This document shows, in pieces, positions 1 to 8,556 of a stretch of DNA of 11,877 nucleotides. The stretch's first letter is position 1, and every line of letters begins with the position of its first letter. The stretch is from Clostridiales bacterium (GTDB lineage Bacteria; Bacillota; Clostridia; WRLR01). Location: assembly GCA_031263625.1 (NCBI GenBank), contig JAISFK010000132.1, positions 1 to 11,877 on the forward strand, read 5' to 3'. The position numbers and the translations under genes are program-made. The notes beneath the pieces are model-generated. The model was not told the origin of the DNA and searched no databases. It was given only the letters and a program-made list of their open reading frames with translations.

Positions 1-1347
1 CTCAAAATATCCAAGCGCGACGCGAAAACGGGCGAGCCGCTGGGGGGCGCGAGCTTCAAAGTCCGCAAGGCCGACGGCGCGACTTACGCGACTGTGACGA
101 CGGATGAAAGCGGAGAGGCGTGGCTGCGCGCGCTAGATCCCGGTGTTTATGAAATTATCGAGACCCTGCCGCCTCCGGGCTATCTGCCGAACGGCGCGCC
201 GCAGCTCGTGACGCTGTTCCCGAACAGGACGGGCGCCGCCGTGTTCGGCAACTTCAAGAAGCCCGGCCTGACGATACTCAAAGTGGACGAGATGACAGGG
301 CTGCCGCTCGAGGGCGCGGAATTTTCCGTCAGGCGCAAGGACGGCCCCGTCGTCTGGGAGGGCCTGACCGACGGGCGCGGCGAGATCCATTTGCCCGATT
401 TGCAGGACGGCTGGCACACCGTGACGGAGATTGCGCCCCCGTTCGGCTACCTTGCCGCGAACGCGCCGAAGGACGTCAAATTCGCGCCGGGCGAAACAGT
501 CCAGGCCAAGTTCGACAACCGCCTGCGCCCAGCTTTGAAGCTCGCAAAAGTGGACGAGCAGACCAAGAAGCCGCTCGCCGGGGCGAAGTTCAGGGTGTGG
601 AAGGCCGAGGGCGGCACCACATCCGAATATATCACCGGCGAGGACGGCACGGCCACAATTTACAACCTCGACGAGGCGATTTATTCCGTTGAGGAAATAT
701 CCGCGCCGGAAGGCTACCTCCTAGACCCGCAGCACAAGGACATCGAGCTTGAATGGGGGAAGATCAAGGAGCTTGTTTTCACGAACAGGGAAAAGCCCGC
801 GCTCGTCGTGCTGAAAATCGACGCGGAGACGGCGAGGCCGCTCCCCGGCGCTGAGTTCTCCATACGGCGCAAGGACGGGTCGCTCGTTTGGGAAGGGCTT
901 ACCGACGAGAACGGCGAGATCCGGCTGCGCGGGCTGGACGCCGACTGGTACACGATCTCCGAAATTCTCCCGCCCCCCGGCTACATCGCCGACACCGCGC
1001 CGAAGGACGCAAAGTTTGAGCCGGACAGGACGCTGCAGGCCAAGTTCGACAACACCCGCAAGCCCGTGCTCGTGTTCCTGAAAACGAACGCGCTGACGGG
1101 CAAGGGCATACCCGGCGCGACGTTCAAAGTCGAGCATGAGCAGCCGGGCGGCGGCCTTTTGAACATCGGCAGCCACAAAACGGGCGCGGACGGGAGGATT
1201 GTCATCCCGCGCGCCGATCCGGGCTGGTATGTTTTCACGGAAACGCTGCCCGCGAACGGCTTTTCCCTGCCGGCCAACCCCGCCACCCGCCTGTACGCCA
1301 GCCCCGGCCAGAACGCCTATCTTGCCGAGTTTGAGCATTACTACGGC
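1..1347 (+). repeat. Cna_B repeat block A (repeats 1-5)
   Basis: Five protein-level tandem repeats: 1-261 (possibly incomplete at its 5' side), 262-528, 529-795, 796-1062 and 1063-1347. Repeats 2, 3 and 4 are exactly 267 nt. Each begins with a Lys-containing strand, has a PLxGAxF motif, a central TDxxG turn, an ETxxPxGY-like segment and an Asn near the end. Repeats 2 and 4 are closest to each other (both have RRKDG, VWEGLTD and AKFDN), but their codons differ at many synonymous positions, so the duplication is not recent. Repeat 5 ends EFEHYYG, with His at the usual isopeptide Asn position. Confidence 0.9.
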
Positions 1348-4300
1348 GCGGCAGGCGCGGGCGGCGCGGACGGCGGCGGCGCAGGGACAGGCAGCGCGGG
1401 CAGCGCGGGGCCGGGCGCGGGCGCCGCGCCGCCCGCGGCGGCGAAACCTCCAGCCGAGGGGCACTCCGGCAGCGAGTATTTCACGCAGGGCGAGGGCTTC
1501 AACTGGCCGCTGAACAGCGTCGTCATCAAGAAGTCCCACGCGATCACGGGCGAAATGCTGGCGGGCGCGGCATTTGAGCTTTACCGCGCCGACGGGCAGG
1601 TTTCGGGCGTCCCCGGCACGGCAGTCGGGCGCTACACCACCGACAGCAGCGGCATCGTCGTGATCACTGGTCTCGAGCCGGGCTACTACATCGTGAAAGA
1701 GGCGCAGGCCCCGCAGAATTTCCTTGTCGGCGAGAACAGCCAGCAGAACGGCTATCTCAAAGCGGACGGCACGACGGTTCTGGAATTTGCCTTCGCGAAC
1801 TATCCATACGGCAGCCTGCTCATAACCAAGACAGACGCGAAAACGGGCGCGCCGCTTGCCGGGGCGCGGTTCAGGGTCACGGAGGCGAGCGGCGCGGCTG
1901 CCGGCAGCCCAAACGGCGAGTTCGCGACAGGCGCGAGCGGCGAAATCCTCATACCGAACCTCAAACCGGGCGCGTATGTGGCAACGGAACTCACCGCGCC
2001 GGACGGCTACGCGCTGGCATCCGTGCCCCAGACCGTCAGCATCGGGACGGACGGCAAGACCTGCACGGCGGCGTTCACGAACGAGCCGCTCGGCTCCCTC
2101 GTCATCCGCAAGCTTGACAGCGCAACAAAGCAGCCGCTTCCCGGCGCGGAGTTCACAGTGGCAAGGGCCGACGGCTCGGCGGTCGGAACATCCGGCGGCG
2201 TCTTCGCCACCGATTCCGCGGGAACCATCGAGATCCCGAACCTCGCGCGCGGCAGCTATGTGGTCAAAGAGAGCAAAGCCCCCGACGGCTACGTCCTGGA
2301 GAACAAGACGCAGACCGTCTACGTGAGCTACGGCCTCGCCTACACGCTGACAGTGGAGAACAGCAAAATGTCCGGCGCCCAGATCGTCAAGATCGACGCG
2401 GCGACAAAGCAGCCGCTGAAGGGCGCCCGCTTCACCGTTTACAAAAAATCCGGCGAGTTCGCCGGCAGCTTCGCGACAAACGGCGACGGGATCGCCATCA
2501 TCGACAGGCTGCCGCCGGGGTGGTACAAGGCTGTGGAGTCGGAAGCGCCGGACGGCTATCTGATTGACGACACGCCGCAGGATTTTGAAGCGACCGCCAA
2601 CCAGTTCATCAAGCTGGTTTTCGAGAACAGGCGGCTGTCCTCGCTGCAAATCCGCAAGACGAGCGCGCTTGACGGCTCGCCGCTGGCGGGCGCGGTCTTT
2701 GAAGTCCGCAGGCAGTCCGGCGAGTTCGTGGGCGAATTTGCCACGGGCAGGGACGGCGCGGCCAGCATCCCGAACGCCGCGCCCGGGTGGTATGTGGTGA
2801 GCGAGATCAAGGCCCCGGCAGGCTACCAGCTCGACAGCGCGGCGAAAACCGTCGAGGTGAAGCCCGGCGCGCCCGCGGTCGCGGCCTTTGCGGACAGGCC
2901 GCTTTCGGGCATCGAGATCGTGAAGCTCGACGCTTCCACCGGCGCGCCGCTCATGGGCGCGGAGTTCGCGGTGGAGCGCGGCAATGGCGAGAGAATCGGG
3001 AAATACAAGACGGACAGCGCGGGCAAAACCATCGTTCCGGGCCTTTCCGAGGGAACGTACATCGTGTCCGAAACCGCCGCGCCGGAGGGGTACATCCTCG
3101 ACAGCCAGCCGCAGACTGTCGCCGTGAAGTCCGGCAAGCTCGCCAGCGCGGAGTTTCTGAACAAGCCTCTGGCGGGCCTGCAAATCGTCAAGATCGACGC
3201 GAACACCCGCCAGCCCATCGAGGGCGCGGTGTTCAGCGTCGCCAGGATGAACGGCGAAAAAATCGGCGAGTTCGCCACGGACAAGGCGGGAACCGTCTTC
3301 ATCCCCGAGCTTGCCGGCGGGTGGTACACCGTCGCCGAGACAAGGGCGGCCGACGGCTATCTCATCGACGCCGCGCCGAGGAATGTCGAAATAAAGTGGG
3401 GCAAGCCCGCGACGCTCACCGTGGAGAACGCGCCGATGGCGGGGCTGCTCATCGTCAAAACCGACGAGGCGACCGGGAAGCCGCTCGCGGGCGCGGTGTT
3501 CGACGTGCGCCGCGCGGACGGCCGGCTGACAGCGGGATCCATCGCGGACGGCAACCAGCCGGGCACCGAGGCCAACAGCCCGAACAAATCCGCAAGCCCC
3601 AACGGCGATATTTCGGGCAGCTACACGACCGACAAAAACGGCAGGATCCAGATAAACACCCTGCCCGCGGGCGAATACCGCGTCGCCGAAACCAAGGCCC
3701 CGGACGGCTACGAGCTTGACGCCGCCGTCCACTCCGCCACCGTCACGCCCGGCAGGCTTGCGGCGCTCCAAATCACGAACAGGGCCATGGCGGGCCTGCG
3801 CGTCAAAAAGATCGACAGCGCGACCAAGAAGCCGATTTGCGGCGCGGAGTTCATGCTGTTCGATTCCGGCAACAAACAGGTCGGGACGTACATCACAGAC
3901 AACAACGGCGCCATTGACTTTGACGGCGCGCTCGCGCCGGGGCGCTACACGATCCGCGAAACCCGCCCCGCCGAGGGCTACTATCGCGACGACATGCCCA
4001 GGACGGTTGAGTTCAAACCCGGCAAGGTGACGGAGATTGTGTGGGAGAACACGGCGCAGGCCGGGCAGATCCAAATCACGAAGCTCTCCGGCGACGACAA
4101 CGAGATCAACGGCCTGCCGAAAGGCTCCCCGCTCGCGGGCGCGGTCTTTGAGGTCTATGCCCACAAGTCCGGCAATCTCCTTGACCGCTTCACAAGCGGC
4201 GCGGACGGGCGCGCTGTGTCCAAGCCGCTCCCGCTGGGGCGCTATGCCGTCAAAGAAGTCCAGGCCCCGCAGTGGTACAGAATCTCCGGCGAGCCGATGG

Positions 4301-4917
4301 ACATCGAGATCGAGTTCGCGACGCAGATTGTCAGGCTTGAATATCTCAACTACTCGGCGAACACGGGCGTGAAGATCCTCAAAACGGGGGTGCGCGAGGC
4401 GATTCCCGGCAGCACGATCAGCTACGCCGTCAAGGAGGTCGCCAACACGGGCAGCGTCCCGCTCGCCGACTTCTATTGGCGGGACATCCTGCCAACGGAC
4501 GCGGCGCGGCTCCAAAAAATCGTGACCGGGACCTACAGCCAGGCGCTCAAATACAAAATAATGATCACGACGAACAAAGGGGACACGCGCGTCATCGCGG
4601 ACAACCTCAGCACCACGCGGAACAACGCGATCGACTGCCGGAACGCCGCGCTCGGCCTTGCCAGCGACGAATACGCCGCCAGCTTCAGCCTGCTGTTCGG
4701 CACGGTCAAGGCGGGCTTCTGCCAGGTGGAGCAGCCGCAGATATTCGTGACGGTCAGCAGCGGCCTGCCGGGCGGGTTCCAGTTCGCGAACAAGGCCGAC
4801 GCGGGCGGCAGGTACATGGAGGAATGGGTCGTCGGGAGCTCCGCCTGGGTGAGCGACGTGTTCGCGCCCGCCGCTCCCGCCCCCGCCCCGGCCAAGCTTC
4901 CGCGCACGGGCTACTAG
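1..4917 (+). CDS. Cna_B-repeat (SpaA-like) surface protein with C-terminal LPRTG, 5' end missing
   Basis: The frame is open from base 1 to the TAG at 4915-4917, giving 1638 visible residues. The true start lies upstream; the first in-frame GTG, at 94, falls inside a repeat and is not a credible start. Fifteen Cna_B domains of about 89 residues (residues 1-449 and 506-1454) are separated by a 56-residue Gly/Ala/Pro linker. A DUF11-like domain (about 1455-1620), a Pro/Ala spacer and LPRTG-Y follow. Cna_B domains are extended beta-sandwiches in Gram-positive adhesins and pilins, often locked by Lys-Asn isopeptide bonds with a Glu catalyst. All fifteen have the Lys (as in LKVD, IVKID) and the Glu (VTEI, VKE, VAET), and thirteen the final Asn (FDN, FEN, FTN). 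The likely role is a rigid surface stalk or adhesin, possibly aiding donor-recipient contact. Oddity: no membrane segment or basic tail follows LPRTG. The family call is secure; the role is inferred. Confidence 0.93.
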   Translation, partial: LKISKRDAKTGEPLGGASFKVRKADGATYATVTTDESGEAWLRALDPGVYEIIETLPPPGYLPNGAPQLVTLFPNRTGAAVFGNFKKPGLTILKVDEMTGLPLEGAEFSVRRKDGPVVWEGLTDGRGEIHLPDLQDGWHTVTEIAPPFGYLAANAPKDVKFAPGETVQAKFDNRLRPALKLAKVDEQTKKPLAGAKFRVWKAEGGTTSEYITGEDGTATIYNLDEAIYSVEEISAPEGYLLDPQHKDIELEWGKIKELVFTNREKPALVVLKIDAETARPLPGAEFSIRRKDGSLVWEGLTDENGEIRLRGLDADWYTISEILPPPGYIADTAPKDAKFEPDRTLQAKFDNTRKPVLVFLKTNALTGKGIPGATFKVEHEQPGGGLLNIGSHKTGADGRIVIPRADPGWYVFTETLPANGFSLPANPATRLYASPGQNAYLAEFEHYYGAAGAGGADGGGAGTGSAGSAGPGAGAAPPAAAKPPAEGHSGSEYFTQGEGFNWPLNSVVIKKSHAITGEMLAGAAFELYRADGQVSGVPGTAVGRYTTDSSGIVVITGLEPGYYIVKEAQAPQNFLVGENSQQNGYLKADGTTVLEFAFANYPYGSLLITKTDAKTGAPLAGARFRVTEASGAAAGSPNGEFATGASGEILIPNLKPGAYVATELTAPDGYALASVPQTVSIGTDGKTCTAAFTNEPLGSLVIRKLDSATKQPLPGAEFTVARADGSAVGTSGGVFATDSAGTIEIPNLARGSYVVKESKAPDGYVLENKTQTVYVSYGLAYTLTVENSKMSGAQIVKIDAATKQPLKGARFTVYKKSGEFAGSFATNGDGIAIIDRLPPGWYKAVESEAPDGYLIDDTPQDFEATANQFIKLVFENRRLSSLQIRKTSALDGSPLAGAVFEVRRQSGEFVGEFATGRDGAASIPNAAPGWYVVSEIKAPAGYQLDSAAKTVEVKPGAPAVAAFADRPLSGIEIVKLDASTGAPLMGAEFAVERGNGERIGKYKTDSAGKTIVPGLSEGTYIVSETAAPEGYILDSQPQTVAVKSGKLASAEFLNKPLAGLQIVKIDANTRQPIEGAVFSVARMNGEKIGEFATDKAGTVFIPELAGGWYTVAETRAADGYLIDAAPRNVEIKWGKPATLTVENAPMAGLLIVKTDEATGKPLAGAVFDVRRADGRLTAGSIADGNQPGTEANSPNKSASPNGDISGSYTTDKNGRIQINTLPAGEYRVAETKAPDGYELDAAVHSATVTPGRLAALQITNRAMAGLRVKKIDSATKKPICGAEFMLFDSGNKQVGTYITDNNGAIDFDGALAPGRYTIRETRPAEGYYRDDMPRTVEFKPGKVTEIVWENTAQAGQIQITKLSGDDNEINGLPKGSPLAGAVFEVYAHKSGNLLDRFTSGADGRAVSKPLPLGRYAVKEVQAPQWYRISGEPMDIEIEFATQIVRLEYLNYSANTGVKILKTGVREAIPGSTISYAVKEVANTGSVPLADFYWRDILPTDAARLQKIVTGTYSQALKYKIMITTNKGDTRVIADNLSTTRNNAIDCRNAALGLASDEYAASFSLLFGTVKAGFCQVEQPQIFVTVSSGLPGGFQFANKADAGGRYMEEWVVGSSAWVSDVFAPAAPAPAPAKLPRTGY
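1348..1515 (+). other. Gly/Ala/Ser/Pro-rich linker inside the surface protein
   Basis: These 56 codons join repeats 5 and 6. The first half is almost only Gly, Ala, Ser and Pro (GAGGADGGGAGTG, then APPAAAKPP); the second half (SGSEYFTQGEGFNWPLN) is more polar and aromatic. It splits the protein into an outer block of at least five repeats and an inner block of ten, and is probably a flexible hinge. The nucleotide sequence is a GGC/GCG-rich low-complexity tract and could vary in length by slippage. Confidence 0.8.
1516..4362 (+). repeat. Cna_B repeat block B (repeats 6-15)
   Basis: Ten tandem protein repeats at 1516-1809, 1810-2091, 2092-2370, 2371-2637, 2638-2904, 2905-3171, 3172-3438, 3439-3789, 3790-4059 and 4060-4362. 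Repeats 9 to 12 are each exactly 267 nt, which points to expansion by whole-unit duplication. Repeat 13 is 351 nt because of a 28-residue Asn/Ser/Pro-rich insertion between its second and third strands. Repeat 10 ends AAFADRPL, with Asp replacing the usual isopeptide Asn. Every repeat keeps the Lys and the Glu. Confidence 0.9.
4363..4914 (+). other. C-terminal DUF11-like domain, proline spacer and terminal LPRTG motif
   Basis: After repeat 15 the sequence changes to TGVKILKTG, a Pro-Gly-Ser turn, then YAVKEVANTGSVPLADFYWRD. This resembles the DUF11 or conserved-repeat fold (an N-terminal KxG strand, then VxNxGxxPL) common at the base of Gram-positive surface proteins. A Pro/Ala spacer (APAAPAPAPAK) leads to LPRTG at 4897-4911, one Tyr and the stop. 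The usual sorting signal has about 20 hydrophobic residues and a basic tail after LPxTG; both are absent. The domain name is assigned by eye and is tentative; the motif is directly visible. Confidence 0.65.
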
Positions 4918-4927
4918 GCATAAAAAC

Positions 4928-5149
4928 GCGCGCGCGGCGCATATTTATGGGCGGCAGCCAGGCGCGCCGCATATTATGCGCAGCGGCAGCCATGCGCGCA
5001 GCCGCGCCGCACATTGCGATCAGCAGCCATGCGCGCAGCCGCGATTATGACCAGCAGCCATGCGCGCCGCATATTATGACCAGCAGCCATGCGCACATGC
5101 GCGCCGCACATTATGGCCAGCTGCCAAACGCGCGGCCGCGCATTGGCAG
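4928..5149 (+). repeat. Degenerate intergenic repeat array, about seven copies
   Basis: Units by eye: 4928-4961, 4962-4993, 4994-5030, 5031-5061, 5062-5090, 5091-5128 and a partial 5129-5149. The shared pieces, in order, are GCGCGCCGCA, then a TATTATG-like piece, then a CCAGCAGCCAT end. The longest exact matches are 22 nt (5044-5065 with 5073-5094), 21 nt (4987-5007 with 5023-5043) and 17 nt (4962-4978 with 5062-5078). Several units hold small palindromes such as ATGCG-CGC-CGCAT. Together with the terminator this accounts for nearly all of the gap between the surface-protein gene and topB. Unit length varies and there are no unique spacers, so it is not CRISPR. Function unknown: possible dispersed palindromic repeat, structured leader or protein-binding array. 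Confidence 0.75.
5121..5149 (+). promoter_or_regulatory. Hairpin immediately upstream of the terminator
   Basis: CTGCCAA (5121-5127) and TTGGCAG (5143-5149) are perfect inverted repeats. The enclosed sequence contains the 12-nt palindrome GCGCGGCCGCGC (5130-5141), which extends the stem after a small internal loop. It ends two bases before the terminator stem, giving tandem hairpins. TGGC at 5114-5117 could instead pair with GCCA at 5123-5126, so an alternative fold exists. Whether it is a double terminator, an RNA-processing stop or part of a switch cannot be told from sequence. Confidence 0.6.
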
Positions 5150-5151
5150 AC

Positions 5152-5186
5152 GCCCGCGGGCTTCGGCCTGCGGGCAATTTTTTTTT
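5152..5186 (+). terminator. Intrinsic terminator abutting the topB ribosome binding site
   Basis: GCCCGCGGGC (5152-5161), a TTCG tetraloop (5162-5165) and GCCTGCGGGC (5166-5175) form a 10-bp stem with one G-U wobble, followed by AA and nine T residues (5178-5186). This is a textbook rho-independent terminator with the extra-stable UUCG loop. It would end transcripts of the surface-protein gene. The T run touches the topB Shine-Dalgarno sequence, leaving no room for a promoter between them. Confidence 0.88.
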
Positions 5187-5193
5187 GGGAGGA
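5187..5193 (+). promoter_or_regulatory. Ribosome binding site of topB, fixing a TTG start
   Basis: GGGAGGA lies 7 nt before TTG at 5201-5203. Translation from this TTG gives MYNLVICEKPSAARSI, matching the usual N terminus of topoisomerase III. The frame stays open upstream through the repeats and terminator, but initiation there would add a nonsensical N-terminal extension, so the TTG is preferred. Confidence 0.85.
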
Positions 5194-5200
5194 ACTTGCT

Positions 5201-7482
<2,282 letters not shown>

Positions 7483-7486
<4 letters not shown>

Positions 7487-8556
7487 GCATGGCAAACGAC
7501 TTCTTCGCGGCGATAGCCGAGATCATGCCGCTCGCGCGGGGCGGCGACTCGAGCCTGCCCTTCATAATTTTTCGGAAAGCGGGCGGCTGGCCGGGCGCGT
7601 GGCTTGTCAATTACCCCCTCCCCGGAGGCGATCTGGCGGGGAGCCTGGCGCGCATACGGGCGAGGGACCCGCTCGCGGCGGCGTACACGGGCGCCGACTT
7701 TGCGGGCTGCAGCCCCAGCCAAGCCGGCGACACGGTGCTCGCCCGGCGGCTCCGCGACGAATACCGGATCGCCGGATGCCAGAGCCATGACCCGGGCGCG
7801 CTTTGCGCGCTCTCATGGTTTTGCGCCAACAGCATCGGCGAGTTCCCGCGAGCCGCAAAATTCTACCTGACAACCATCGACAGGCCGCTCACATGGCTTT
7901 TTGACGAGTTTGTGTCGCCGCTCGGCCTGACGCCGGGGCAGCTCGCCAGCCTCAGCCCCGGCGGCGGGGCGGCGGGCGGGCCGCTCAAAGGCGACCTGCT
8001 GGACGCGATCAGCGAGCGCTGCGACTACGAAATGCACCCCGACAAGGCGCTGATTGAGCGGCTTCGCGACAATTACGCGGCGAGCGGCGCCGGAGACGCC
8101 GGGCTTCTCAGCCTGATGATGTTCATGGAGAAAAACTTGGGCTCGCTCTCGGAGGCCGCCAAAGAGGGCCTGATGTCGATCCGCGAGCCTCTCGGCTGGC
8201 TCGGGCTCCATCTGCGCGAGAGCGGCCGCGAGCTTGAAAAGGGCATTGGCGCTGCCGGCGGCATAGACGGCGGCGGGCTGCTCGCGGAGACCGAGCGCAT
8301 TGCCGGGCAAGCCCGCAGCAGCGCGCGCGAAACCCGGACTGGCGGCGCGGCCGGCGGGAGCATGCCGCCGCAAGCGGCGAAGGCAAAGCCGGGCGCCCAA
8401 AAAGCCCCCCCCGCCAAGAAGGCGCCGGGCGGGAAGCCCTCGCTGCTCGGCAGGCTCGGCGGCGCGAAAGCGGAAGCGACGAAACAGAACGCCGGGCGCG
8501 ACGCGGAGCCGGCACCGGCGCCGAACGCGAAGCGCGGCGGCATGGAGGTGGAATAG
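7483..8556 (+). CDS. Unrecognised ICE protein with a duplicated internal module
   Basis: A 357-residue protein I do not recognise. The GTG at 7483 overlaps the topB stop (GTGA) and has a G-rich AAGGGGG about 5 nt upstream; ATG at 7489 is an equally possible start, two residues shorter. The first 80 residues look globular (PFIIFRKAGGWPGAWLVNYP). Residues 83-143 and 187-244 are similar to each other: both follow D-x-x-L-x-x-RLRD-x-Y, then D-x-G, then N-x-x-G or N-x-G, then AAK, then PL-x-WL. The last 100 residues or so are Ala/Gly/Pro/Lys-rich and probably disordered, with basic stretches that could touch nucleic acid. No signal peptide or membrane span is seen, so it is probably cytoplasmic. 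Position between topB and an ArdC-like gene suggests a part in DNA processing or establishment, but no function is claimed. Confidence 0.85.
7729..8214 (+). repeat. Protein-level duplication inside the unknown gene (7729-7911 and 8041-8214)
   Basis: Copy 1 (residues 83-143) and copy 2 (residues 187-244) align with two short gaps and about 22 identities over 58 positions by eye. Shared residues include RLRD-x-Y, D-x-G-x-L, AAK, a later Ile and PL-x-WL. The 43-residue spacer contains a Gly-rich turn (GGGAAGG). Nucleotide similarity is weak, so the duplication is old and has been kept at the protein level, as expected for a two-lobed fold or an internal dimer. Confidence 0.7.
8544..8550 (+). promoter_or_regulatory. 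Ribosome binding site of the ArdC-like gene
   Basis: GGAGGTG sits 6 nt before the ATG at 8557, inside the last codons of the preceding gene. The ATG follows the upstream TAG (8554-8556) with no intervening base, so the two genes are likely co-transcribed and translationally coupled. Confidence 0.85.

Noticed and set aside
721..4515. A 1264-codon open frame on the minus strand opposite the surface-protein gene
   Set aside because: It is antisense to a clear repeat protein. GC-biased third positions on the + strand suppress stop codons in the opposite frame, and the translation is Arg/Val/Ala-rich without recognisable motifs or ribosome binding site.
4928..5149. CRISPR array
   Set aside because: Units are degenerate and of variable length, and they abut one another without unique spacers; no cas gene is present.
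4974..5177. Small minus-strand frame across the repeat array with recurring MRRAWL-like peptides
   Set aside because: The peptide repetition simply mirrors the DNA repeat. No ribosome binding site or homologous protein pattern supports translation.
5060..5200. Upstream in-frame extension of topB through the repeats and terminator
   Set aside because: The extension would translate the repeat array and terminator hairpin. The family N terminus (LVICEKPS) and the GGGAGGA site fix the start at the TTG at 5201.
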